NCBI GenBank assembly: GCA_023052935.1
Contig: CM041297.1
Coordinates: 9,645,327-9,709,326 of the forward strand
Direction: 5' to 3'
Origin: Piezodorus guildinii
Taxonomy: Eukaryota; Arthropoda; Insecta; Hemiptera; Pentatomidae
Length of the DNA: 64,000 nt
Below are positions 30,422 through 40,417 of the stretch, piece after piece (position 1 is the stretch's first letter; every line of letters begins with the position of its first letter). The notes beneath the pieces are model-generated. The model was given only the letters and a program-made list of their open reading frames with translations. It was not told where the DNA came from and ran no database searches. Made by a program: the position numbers and the translations under genes.

Positions 30422-30432
30422 TGGTGGGGGGG
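30422..30432 (+). promoter_or_regulatory. Gypsy polypurine tract
   Basis: TGGTGGGGGGG immediately before the 3' LTR, the expected site for plus-strand priming. Confidence 0.85.
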
Positions 30433-30613
30433 AGTTAAGGACTGATAAGGTAGACTATCAGCCTTAATTCCAAACCACCTCTTGTAAACAATAGAAATGT
30501 ATATATAGAGGATTAGAAGACCAAATAAAGTTAGTGTTTGAATAGCCATCAAGCGTGTTGTTTATGCCCCTTTCTTTATTTTTTTTAATTCATATTTCGG
30601 ACAACGCATAAGT
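30433..30613 (+). repeat. Gypsy 3' LTR
   Basis: 181 bp and apparently identical to the 5' LTR; followed by TATATATA, the resumption of the target tract. Confidence 0.95.
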
Positions 30614-31214
30614 TATATATATATATTGTAATGTATTGAGGATACAGAGGGGAGCTCATAATTAAATAATTTTAATATTAAACAATTAATGATCACGAAC
30701 CTTTGTCGGCAAAACATCAAAGGGTGTTTACCTAGCCCCCTAGATTTTCCATCGGTATGGACCCCCCCAGCGATACCAGAGACCCCTGGTAGTTTCCTAC
30801 AGCGGCAGCCTACAAGAATATTAAGGGTGGTCAAAAAATAAGAATAAGATCACAAGTGCTGTACCGCCAACCGGGGTATTTCTCATGTCAGCCCACCCGA
30901 GGTGACGAGGATGGGAGAGAAGATTCGTAGGGCAGTCTTATTCGAACCGGGAGTGGAGTCAAGTTTGATCCTCAAGAAGAGTGAGTCGGGTTCCACCTAC
31001 AAGAAGAGGAGGTGGCCGTCGGGGTTCTGAGAGCAGCTGGAGGATGATGCCAAGAAAGGGGACCTAAGACTGATTTCACATTCGCCAGCCGTTTAAGTGT
31101 TTCAAAGGTATATTGTTATTTGTAATATTGTATGGCAAAGGTAGTAAAATGTCCCTCAGTATTCTCAATCAGAGTTCTAGGCAATGGGTTAATATAACTT
31201 ATATTTGTAAATTA
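30614..31214. other. Unassigned moderate-GC stretch
   Basis: Between two LTR elements. The 30840-31090 part has higher GC and broken plus-strand frames (MGEKIRRAVLFEPGVESS..., EDDAKKGDLRLISHS) that look like decayed coding DNA of unknown origin. No motif recognised. Confidence 0.3.
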
Positions 31215-31417
31215 ATAATTATAGTAATGTATTAATTGAATCTTGTTTACTTTAATCTTACCCTGCATGCCACCTATTGGATTGGTAAACACGATACCTT
31301 TGGAAAGGAGATCCATGGTATTATTAATTATAGTTTATATATTGACTGAATATAGTAAGTAAGCTAGTTTTTGAAGATACCACTGCCTTAGAAAAGCAGC
31401 CGGTCAAAAACATAGCA
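31215..31417 (+). repeat. 5' direct terminal repeat (203 bp)
   Basis: Begins ATAATTATAGTAATG and ends AAAAACATAGCA. About 99% identical to the copy at 34558. Confidence 0.9.
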
Positions 31418-31836
31418 TTTAAATGGCATCCGATTGTGGGGACGTACTTACCAATCCACTATACTTCATATCAATAATTAAATTAACAAGGAATATATTT
31501 TTTTTTCTTTTACGTGGCATCAGGGTTATTAGATTATTTTAATCATATAATATGGCATCATATAAGGTAAAAGTATCATCTGTTTATATTTGCTTATCAA
31601 AAACATAACTTTCCTTCTTAGTAATGATTTTTGTTATGCTTATATATTAATAATGCTCCTACGGTTCATGGATCTATACAATGGGCTATTATTTTTTGCA
31701 TTTTGTTCTTTCATGAGGATATTTTTTATTATTTTCTTCGTGTATTATACTTGTCGTGCTAGCGTTTAAACCCACATCAAGATTTTTCGAATATTTTATT
31801 AAAAGGGATTATTTCTTACGCACACGATTGTTAATT

Positions 31837-32892
31837 ATGGCGTCAAGAGTAGATATGCTACCAGAACCTAAGCGACCAGAAGAAGAAACTGGTCTAGATT
31901 TTGCCAAGATAGTCTCACTTTTGGATAAAGTTGAGTCACAGATCCTGAAAAAAACACAGGAAGGGTTTAATAGAATGTCAAACGAGGAACAGGGACTAAT
32001 ATTAAAAATGCTCCAACAAATTGGAAACCAGATTAAAGAAAAAAAAGATGAACAAAGGAAAATAGCTATAATGAATAAGAAATTCGAATTGTTTGTAGAA
32101 ACTGCCAAGACAATGATAGATGATTTACGCTCAAATGCAGCCACAGCCTCCTGCCCTAAATGTCTGAAACCCCAAATTCAGAAGACGGCCTCCACGGAAG
32201 ATAAAGAAGAAATTAATAACGCTGAACCTAGTGAAGTGCTCAAGACAGAAAATCAACCTCGTATTAGCATAAGTGAAGAGGTAGAAATAGAAACGAAGCC
32301 TGAAGTCAGAGATAGTGAAGAATTCGAAGAAAGAACGGAGACGGAACCCCCTATTAGCCTTGAAGAGAAACCTATAACCGCGACTCCATCTAGTAATTCT
32401 ACAATCGAAGAGGTACAGGACAAGACCCTTATAACTGTTTCTAATGATATTAAGGATAGTGTCGATACCAAAAAAGTTCGCGAGGTGCAACCCAATAAGT
32501 GTTTAACGTTCAAAACTCTAATAAGCTCTATAAGTCCCCGAATAATCTGCACTTCAGAAGTAAAAGAAAGTATGAAGACGACAGAAGATGAGTTCCGCGT
32601 TATAAATCCCTTTAACGAAAAATATTTAACTCTCAAAGACTTCATCCTTCACAGTATTCAAAGAAATATATCTCAAGCAGAAGATTTCCAATCAGTTATA
32701 GTTTCAGTTGTACTATCCCATAGCATTGATGCACGTAAATGTCACATAGATGTGGCACCTAAAGTAGTAATTTTCATTCTTAGGTTAACGTTTGAGTTTT
32801 ATAACGGTTATATGGTCTTGGACCATGTTAGGAGAGAACGCCTACCATATTATGGTAGTGCACGGCAGTCTTTACTCTTTTCCAGGGGGTAA
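31837..32892 (+). CDS. Uncharacterised acidic coiled-coil protein of the LTR-type element
   Basis: The frame can be read from 31756 without ATG, but the first ATG is at 31837 (MASRVDMLPEPKR), giving 351 residues. Residues ~20-110 are charged and heptad-like (LDKVESQILKKTQEGF ... MLQQIGNQIKEKKDEQ), suggesting a coiled coil. A single CPKC pair follows near 120. Then comes a long acidic Glu/Ser/Thr-rich low-complexity region, and a more ordered hydrophobic C-terminal part (LTLKDFILHSIQRNIS ... VVIFILRLTFEFYNGY). I recognise no family. Position in the element suggests a gag-like structural protein, but the usual CCHC knuckle is absent. It is intact, with no stop or shift. Confidence 0.55.
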   Translation: MASRVDMLPEPKRPEEETGLDFAKIVSLLDKVESQILKKTQEGFNRMSNEEQGLILKMLQQIGNQIKEKKDEQRKIAIMNKKFELFVETAKTMIDDLRSNAATASCPKCLKPQIQKTASTEDKEEINNAEPSEVLKTENQPRISISEEVEIETKPEVRDSEEFEERTETEPPISLEEKPITATPSSNSTIEEVQDKTLITVSNDIKDSVDTKKVREVQPNKCLTFKTLISSISPRIICTSEVKESMKTTEDEFRVINPFNEKYLTLKDFILHSIQRNISQAEDFQSVIVSVVLSHSIDARKCHIDVAPKVVIFILRLTFEFYNGYMVLDHVRRERLPYYGSARQSLLFSRG

Positions 32893-34557
32893 AAAGGGGT
32901 ATTTAGCGTTCCCTCCGTCAGACGAGCTATAACCGGGAAGCTTTGAACTATGTTCAGGTCGAACCGGACTGGAAGTTGTACATATTTTGTAAATAGTTTG
33001 ATTTTTGTATAGGTAGAATTTAGATTGTTGTATATATTAAAATTAGTACTTTATTGTTTAGATGATTAGGATCAGGTATACATTTTATAGATAAATATGG
33101 ATGGATCTTAGGGTGAATTATCGGTTTATACTCCTGTTATTATTAACGAAATAATTTAACATAAATAGAGAATTCAAAGACCTCATTTTAAATGAAAGGT
33201 CCTCTGTTTTTATCCTAATTTTTCACAGTAGTAAACGATGCTGCCTGGTTTGAGTATCAAAAACATTTCTTTCATAAGTAGTAAATTGATAACTAAATAT
33301 TGATGAGCTCTCTTAAATAATATTATAAAGCGTTGGATCTAATATTTATTTTTTCTCTCAACCCAAATATGGATTTGTTCGTGTTAACCAGGGAATAATT
33401 ACCCTCTAAGGTGGAGTAGACATGGGTCCTCCATTCATTCTTACTAAAGGTTTATTACCATAAAATTATAAATTGTTTCGTCAAAGGGAAGAACCCTTAA
33501 TGTGGAGTTGCTGTATTGCCTCCGTATACCCCAAAAGCGGGATTGATATTTTTAATTATTGTGAAGATTAAGAAATCTTCCTTGTACGCCCAGAGTTCTG
33601 AGGTTGTATTTATATTGATCCATAATGTGAACGCTAAAAGTTATATTAATTCAATGGGGCTCAATTTTTTTTATTTTTTCTGAATTTGCGCTCGTAAATC
33701 CTTTTAATTTTGTCACGGACATAAATAAAATAAAAATGATAATTAGGAAATAGTATAATAAATTTTAATTAGAGACTAACAATATGTTCTTGAGTATGAA
33801 AAAAAATGTTAATTAACTATTTTCAAGAACAAGTTAAAGAAAGTTAGTAATACAATTTTGTAGGCATGCCATTAAGCTATACCTGAGACCCATTCCATTT
33901 ATTTACCTCGTAGTGACAATAAATCTTTTAAATATTCAATATTTTTATTTAACACGGTTGTACCTTATTGATAATGGACTAGACCAAATGGCAGAAGAAA
34001 GAGAATATTTATAACTTTAAATAGATTGAGAATACTGAGTGTATGTAATATGTTGTTATTTTTTGTTTTTTTTAAAGGTATTGAAACCAAACAGTAAAGT
34101 CAGTTTTGTTATTTGAAACCTTGCCACACAATAGAAAAGTATTAGTAAACATTATTCATATTATTTTCGTGAATTAGATCTCGGGACAAATCCTCACAAA
34201 AGATGTAGAATAGTTTAGGAAGGATGGACATAACGAGAATGTAAATAGTTTATTGTGAATGAGGAAAATATAATACAGCGATAAATGTTTAGTATATCTT
34301 TGTAATAAATTACCATATGAATAGAATTCTCGAAGATGAGAAGTTGTGTTTGTAAATATGTATTTTGTAGATTGTAAAAAAAATTAGAATACATAATGAA
34401 AATTGTTTTTGTAAATATTAATTTTGTAGCTTTGATAACGAATAAAAATACTTAACGAAAAGTAAGCTTAACAAAGCCAATATTCATAAAAAGAAAAAAT
34501 AATTTGTATTTTGTTAAAAATCTTGTAGTTAACTAGATATTTATAGATAGATAATAG
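32893..34557. other. Non-coding 3' interior of the LTR-type element
   Basis: About 1.7 kb, AT-rich, with no ORF over ~60 codons in the element sense and no clear polypurine tract before the 3' repeat (only AGATAGATAATAG). Confidence 0.5.
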
Positions 34558-34758
34558 ATAATTATAGTAATGTATTAATTGAATCTTGTTTACTTTAATC
34601 TTACCCTGCATGCCACCTATTGGATTGGTAAACACGATACCTTTGGAAAGGAGATCCATGGTATCATTAATTATAGTTTATATATTGACTGAATATAGTA
34701 AGTAAGCTAGTTTTTGAAGATACCGCTGCCTTAGAAAAGCAGCCGGTCAAAAACATAG

Positions 34759-34760
<2 letters not shown>
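34558..34760 (+). repeat. 3' direct terminal repeat (203 bp)
   Basis: Copy of 31215-31417 with two visible substitutions; followed by a short (TA)n tract. Confidence 0.9.
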
Positions 34761-34788
<28 letters not shown>

Positions 34789-34793
<5 letters not shown>

Positions 34794-35130
34794 TTCCCCC
34801 TATGTCGGACGTTGATCCCTCCCCCTCTGGCCTAGCAGAGCCGAAACTTATTATACCGAGAGCCTCCATAGGGAGAAGAGTTGGTTATGAGTTGCAGTGG
34901 TGTATGTTGGAACGGGACACAACTATCCGAAGCCTTGGGAAAGTTGGTCCCAGATGTCCCCCTTCCATTCCGACCCAAGCTTTTGTTTCTCGTCGGTATC
35001 AGTTAATATCTATGCTAAGCAGTTTGCTCTATCGCATTCGCTTCTTGGGCTCGGCGCGTGTCTATTGGCTTCTCTTATCTTACACGGGTTTTAGAGATGT
35101 AACATCTACATTTGGTCTTGAGTTCATTGC
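34789..35130. other. GC-richer non-repetitive island 5
   Basis: Balanced-composition block. A 27 bp stretch around GTTAATATCTATGCTAAG (35003-35020) recurs, reverse-complemented, within the island at 41.6-42.2 kb, so part of it is shared rather than unique. Open frames here do not resemble known proteins. Confidence 0.35.
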
Positions 35131-36186
35131 ATTGTAACGATCCGTGTCACTTTAGATTTTTTTTTTTTTTTTTTAATTGGTTCTCTGTGTTTTCATACAT
35201 ATGGGTTTTGGTTTTGTACATGCCTCAGGAGTTTAATTACGTTTTCATGAAACTCCCGTTTAGTATAATGTTAAACATCTATTTACATGAAATAATCGAC
35301 AATGTGAGTTTATGGATTTATAACAGCTTTACATTTATTTTAACATCGTTTTGGCACATAATATTTTACGCTCTCTTCAGTGTAAATAATATTTATAATT
35401 ACAATAACAAGAAACAGAAAATATAAAACATAACAAGTAAATAAACATCTACTAACAACGCAAATCAGCATTGGAAACCCCATACCAGGCTTCTTACCCC
35501 ACACATTGAAGGAAAATTGTAGCTCTTAAATAGCTTTTTTTTTTAGCTCATCTTTTTTTTCAAGGATTTACGGAAAGATATAAGAATTGTGAAGGTATAA
35601 TTTTGTGATTTTCCAGCAAGAAGATTAGAAACGTTAGACATCAGTGATAATTATCATTGATTTATTTTGTTTTGTGTAAATGCCTTAAGTTACTTTGGCA
35701 AACCTTCGTAATCGACCACAAAAAAAAATTACCCTCCTCTCTATCTCAAAATTTGAGGGCCTACGTTTCAACATACGTAGAATCCGCATCTTAACGAGAG
35801 AGACACACTTTATTTATAAATAGACAAAATGATGCTGCCCAACTCGATTGGGTTGTTATAACACAGCATACCAATTGTTTCCTTTAGGAATATTTTTAAT
35901 ATTATAAATTATAATTTTAAATCCTTGATTATAAGCACAATATATTTTTTTTCCTTGTCTACTCTTTTTAATTAAAAAAAAATCGTCCTTGGCTTTATTC
36001 GAACCATCTTTTTTTTTTTTTTTTTAATTATGCACATAAAAACCAGAGCACCCAACCATGATTCTAACAGCAAGACGTTGATATCAGCTGGTTAGTTTTT
36101 GAATGGTAACCGGGTAAAAAATATTTTATTCAATAAATCAGTTTTTTTTTTTAAAGATGGAGGAAACTTTTAATAGATGTTTATAA
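35131..36186. other. AT-rich spacer
   Basis: Several homopolymer runs; no gene or repeat family recognised. Confidence 0.4.
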
Positions 36187-36262
36187 TCAAGAAACCGCGA
36201 TTAAAAATAAGATAAAAAGGAAAAAGTAAAAATTGCAATTTCACCCAGAAATACGCCAAAAC
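36187..36262 (+). repeat. Direct repeat flanking RT relic (left)
   Basis: Shares TTTCACCCAGAAATACGCCA and a ~70 bp diverged neighbourhood with 37014-37082. Confidence 0.7.
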
Positions 36263-36528
36263 ACGTTTTAAAAATTCGTTGGAGCTGCTGTACCCTAACT
36301 GGTAATACCGAGTATTGGCCTAACATAACCTGTGTATAATTGTTTTAATGTTTTTTTATCTGCTCCCAAATTCGAGCTACTAATTTTGGTTAGTAGACAG
36401 GTTCTTTTTAGTACTGTTTCTTCCAGTCGTGTCTGTTTGTCCAGTTAGTTCTGGATCCAGCTTTATCCTAAATAAGTTGGATTAACTTTTTTGACCAAAT
36501 GGTCTTCCCTTTTTCGAAAATTGATGTC

Positions 36529-36975
36529 TTTAGGCAGAAAGACTGAAGCTTGTATTCTTAGTTTTTCGTATATTTATTTTCATCCCCCATTCGTTAGTTA
36601 ATTTGTAGAGATTATTTAGTACTTTTTCCAGTCGACACCTGATTGAGCCGATTGCGTAAGACCTGCTCCACAAATCTAGATCATCCAATCCAACTGGCAG
36701 ATCGGCTATTATATCATTTATAAAGACTATAAGCAGAATAGGGGATAGAACACTACCCTGCGGGACTCCGTTTTTCATTTCTTTGCAGCGGCTTCTCTTT
36801 CCATTTATGTGGATTTTAGCTTTTCTTTTCTGAAGATAATTTTTCTAGCATATTAGTGCTCGACCTCAAATTCCGATTTTAGCCATTTTGGATAGAAGAC
36901 CATCTTTCCAAACCTTTTCAAACGCTTTTTCTGGGTCTACCTATATTCCATTGGTGTGCTCCCCCTTTTGGAATC
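36529..36975 (-). pseudogene. Non-LTR RT relic (palm domain)
   Basis: Minus-strand frames: PEKAFEKVWKDGLLSKM (36900-36960, corresponding to the D-x4-FD motif) and stops at 36840-36870. Then NGVPQGSVLSPILLIVFIND (RT motif), a degraded active-site region (the YADD position is lost) and NEWGMKINIRKTK. It differs from J1, J2 and the 46 kb family. It carries stops and the catalytic Asp pair is gone. Confidence 0.8.
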
Positions 36976-37013
36976 CATCCGCTGTCTTGGCTAATGGAGG
37001 TCACTTGACCTTC

Positions 37014-37082
37014 AGAAACCGTGATTAATAATAAAATTAAAATAAAAAATTGAAATTTCACCCAGAAATACGCCAATAGCTT
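37014..37082 (+). repeat. Direct repeat flanking RT relic (right)
   Basis: Diverged copy of 36187-36262. Confidence 0.7.
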
Positions 37083-37989
37083 AATTATTTTTGGAGATAT
37101 AGAAAAATTGTACCGAATTTTAGGATAAGTACGCCACGACAAACAAAGAAAAAAATTATCTTATTGGTCAAGGCACAACTTATAAGATATGTGATTTCCT
37201 GATAACTCGTTTATTACCGGTGATAGGAAAAAAAATTAAGTTGAATCATGAAATTTTATTTAAATTAAAATCGAAAGAAAAAAAAATGAAATAGTAATGA
37301 AGTCGAGTATAAATGCTTTTGGTCTATTATTTTCAATAATGAACCTTTGTGATCAATAAAAAAAAAAATTAAAAAATACTAATATTTATTTATTTATTCG
37401 TTTTAGCTAATTGCCAATAAACAGGTATATAAACAATTATACCCTAATAGAGATAGTAATAATTCATTATATTATTAATACATTTTGAAATAATACAAAC
37501 CATTGTGTAATAATTTGCTGCTTTCTTACTTTCTGTTCTATTGGTACTTTCGGTAAGGGGTAGTATTGGTAAGGGAAAGGATTTCGGAATTCGAGTTTGC
37601 AAAGAAGAAACATTCGTTTTTGCGTCTCATAATACGTGTGTCTTTTTTATTTATTTATTTTGTTTTTGTTATTTATTAAGAGATAGACACAATCTGCCAT
37701 CTACTGGGGCAATGAGGATTACAGCTAGAAGAAATCATTCATCTCATATGTACTTCGAAAATGAAAAAAAAAAAAAAAAAAAGAATAGAAAAAAATTAAA
37801 TTTAAATAAATAAATTTAAAAAAATTACAAAAATAATTAATAAAGACTAAATGAAGCAGAAAAGGGACATATGTATATAAAATAAAATAAATAATATATA
37901 TAAAGAAAAGGATAACAACCTATATTTCATATTCAAGACGAGTACATCCCTAGAACGGTACAAATACTTAAAGCTGTTAATCTACTGTA
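37083..37989. other. AT-rich spacer
   Basis: AT-rich with A-runs near 37760. At 37540-37620 degraded GGTAAGGG...GAAAGGATTTCGGAATTCGAG resembles the HER 3' end. No gene. Confidence 0.4.
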
Positions 37990-38285
37990 TATCATATATT
38001 CAACTAAAGTATCAGCCATTATGTTACCACCTGTACAGACTCGGTCCTAACCGACGAGACTGGATGTCGCAACACTGTTTATAATACAGACTGTGACAAA
38101 TATATCCACTCGTGGTAGGATAGCTTACTGAATGGCTGCCATCCGCCATTGATAGGAGTCCCATTCTTACAGAACCGGTCCTGGACAAAGGTACATTGGG
38201 TACAGGCCGGTCCCTCCGTACAGCTGCTTGGGTCACCTGCCTGTCCAGTATGGCGGCCTGTGGTCAATGTCTGGAGGCGAGGCAT
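37990..38285 (-). other. Cysteine-rich coding-like block (possible relic exon)
   Basis: Minus strand has balanced GC and a frame rich in cysteines (CTEGPACTQCTFVQDRFCKN, then GTPINGGW). Continuing in another frame gives CHSLYYKQCCD. The GTPINGGW word is reminiscent of the junction before thrombospondin type 1 repeats in secreted proteins, but the frame change and lack of clear splice sites leave it unproven. Could also be an unrecognised repeat. Confidence 0.25.
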
Positions 38286-38289
38286 CTAC

Positions 38290-38405
38290 AATAAAATGAT
38301 ATTTTGGTCATCTTATTCTTGTAATATTTTTACTCAAATAAACACACGACTTTCACTTATCTTGATTGTTAAAATCAATTTAGAACTTTTAAAGGAAGTT
38401 TAGAA
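38290..38405 (+). repeat. HER repeat, left-end fragment
   Basis: CACACGACTTTCACTTATC followed by GATTGTTAAAATCAATTTAG, as in other HER left ends; truncated after ~100 bp. Confidence 0.65.
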
Positions 38406-38416
38406 GAGAAACATGC

Positions 38417-38744
38417 TAGGGGGTCATAAGAAAGAAACACACAGTAAAACATAGTACTTATTTTAATTGTACGCCAAAGTTTCGGCCTACATTGTGGGCC
38501 TTCATCAGGGCCAATGGAAACAAGATAACCAATGTAATTATAAACTTATTAATGTGTCAGGTATATTATAATAATATGGTGACAGTAATATAATATGGAA
38601 TCAAACATAAAATTAAATGTAAAATGATAATAAGATAATAATAATAATATTCAATAAGAATATTAAAAAAGAAACTAAGCAAATGATTAAATGTTGAAGG
38701 AACAATATGTGAACAATTAAAATTTTAAATATGAAGAATTTTGA
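38417..38744 (-). repeat. Penelope-like repeat with hammerhead-like motif
   Basis: Minus strand: GCC stem I, CUGAUGA (38502-38508), stem II GGCC...GGCC and GAAAC (38479-38483), but the cleavage triplet is UUU instead of GUC, which predicts poor cleavage. It is a sibling of the 6.6 kb locus. It is interrupted by a J1 fragment and continues beyond 39411. Confidence 0.65.
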
Positions 38745-39410
38745 CGACATCCTGCCCTACAGTGTCCTTTAATGATATTCCGCTAGTCCCGGTTGAACAG
38801 ATTCGCTATCTAGGACTCCTACTTGACAAACGACTAACTTGGAATCCGCACACAAGACTGAAACGACAAGAATGCCCAACGCTTTCGCTTACTTCAACAC
38901 TTACTGGACAGACGTTCTAACCTTCCACTTAACTACAAAAGGCTAATCTATGTCACCATCATAAGGCCTATATGGACATACGGAGTTGAGCTTTGGGGCT
39001 CTACTAAACCATCAAATTCTTCCCGTATTCAATCCCTACAATCCAAAATCCTTCAAAAAATCCTCAATGCTCCTTACTTTGTCACCAACAAACTCATCCA
39101 TAAAGACTTTAATGTCCCATATGTTGCTGGTTTGGCCCGTACGAGGTATCATTTCTTCAATGACAAACTCCACTCCCACATTAACCCACTAGCTTCAATC
39201 CTTGCTTCCTCTACCATTCCTGACAATCCTCCGAGGCGTCTGAAAATAAGATGGCCTTGAGACCTTCTAGTGTAGATTACCTAGTGGAGTGCTGCCAATG
39301 GGCATATTCTCTTCATGTCTTTTCATGTATATTATCTATATTATGAGCCAATTTACTTGATGTATTTACTAATACAGTTGTAAATTTCAATAAATTAATA
39401 AATAAAAAAA
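38745..39410 (+). pseudogene. 5'-truncated J1-family copy
   Basis: C-terminal ~170 codons of J1-type ORF2 (YLGLLLDKRLTWNPHTRLKR equivalent, then a shift, LPLNYKRLIYVTIIRPIW, ending PPRRLKIRWP), the J1 3' UTR and a short A-rich tail. It is flanked by a perfect 17 bp duplication AATATGAAGAATTTTGA (38728-38744 and 39411-39427). A frameshift near 38870 and a stop near the end kill the frame. It inserted into the Penelope-like repeat. Confidence 0.92.
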
Positions 39411-39660
39411 AATATGAAGAATTTTGAAGAAATATTTGACGGAGATATATATAAAACAAAGTAAAAAACGTAATAGTATATAAAAAGAACATTATGAACG
39501 AGAAAGTTTTTTAAAAAAAATGTTTCTTTTTTTTTTTGTAATGTAATATTAAACTAAAATTATATGTGAGGATATATAACGGGGGAAAAATATAAATAGG
39601 GAAAGAGGGAGGAAGAAATAAGCAGTGAAAAGAGATAATAATCAATAAGAAAGAAAATAC

Positions 39661-39953
39661 ATGGGGTCACCCATAGCTTAGTGGCTAGCATAACAGCTTC
39701 CTATGCCAAAGGTCGCGGTTTCATTTCTGCGATTGGCCCTAGGATTTTTTAATGGGAGTAAAAAATCCTGAGTTATGCCGTCCTTCGGAGGGGACGTTAA
39801 AAGGTGGTCCCGAGCCTGTGTGATGTCAGTACTCGTTAAAGATCCCTATCCTAATTAAACCTGGATAGGCAAAATTTAGGACTCCCACCGTAGCGTCGTC
39901 AGATTAGCCATAGCATAAAAGTGACGTTAAACGAAAAAACAAGAAAATTCACA
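39661..39953 (+). repeat. SINE-A copy, full-length head
   Basis: Best-preserved head: CATAGCTTAGTGGCTAGCAT (box A), then CCTATGCCAAAGGTCGCGG and a T-arm-like GCGGTTTCATTTCTGC (box B degraded). The rest of SINE-A follows to GACGTTAAACGAAAAAAC. No sharp target duplication is visible. Confidence 0.9.
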
Positions 39954-40417
39954 CTAACTCTGAAACGGTGCCTAAAGAAGTGATATTGTTTGCTGTTATA
40001 AAAACGCTCATTGCGTGAAATAGAAAATATGGGAACTAGAGAAAAAAGTCTTTTAAAAAGTCCGTCAAAATGTAGGCCTATTTCCAGGAAAGCTTTGTTA
40101 TTTTTACTGATTCGACTGTTTGTTGAAGAAACAACTAAAGGATTGACTAATGTATTTCAATATATATATATATATTAATGGTATAAGATAGCGGATTTAT
40201 AATTTATATGTATACAGAATTAATAAGAAAGGTATCGGTAACAAAGGCGAAAAACATATAAGCATGACCGGAAAGAGAAAGATGTAAGTAATAGTGACGA
40301 GGTACAAATTATTAGATTTTTTTTAAAAGAAAGTTTGAGCTAAAAAAATTTGAATTACAATGAGTTCTGTTGGAAACATATGTTTTAGATTATAATAAAG
40401 TAATGTAATAATAAAAA
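39954..40417. other. AT-rich spacer
   Basis: Nothing recognised; a short TA tract near 40165. Confidence 0.4.

Larger units (their letters stand above)
25258..30613 (+). mobile_element. Ty3/gypsy LTR retrotransposon, recently inserted, defective
   Basis: 5,356 bp element with 181 bp LTRs that look identical, a primer-binding site, gag, pol (PR-RT-RH-IN) and a polypurine tract. LTRs begin AGTTA, as in the gypsy/17.6 group, and the target is TATA, as favoured by that group. Composition is strikingly GC-richer than the surroundings. No env-like frame is seen. The coding region has two in-frame UGA codons, one UAG and one frameshift, so this copy should not be autonomous despite its apparent youth. 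Confidence 0.93.
31215..34760 (+). mobile_element. LTR-type element with one unfamiliar ORF (non-autonomous?)
   Basis: Two 203 bp direct repeats (31215-31417 and 34558-34760) differ at only about two positions. Six bases after the first is TGGCATCCGATTGTGGGG (31424-31441), a candidate primer-binding site. The interior has one long ORF (31837-32892) and ~1.7 kb of AT-rich DNA with no RT, protease or integrase. Repeat ends are CA at the 3' side but not a clear TG at the 5' side, and no target duplication is evident (a (TA)n tract follows at 34761). Best read as a non-autonomous LTR retrotransposon; a Penelope-like pseudo-LTR element is an alternative. Confidence 0.6.
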
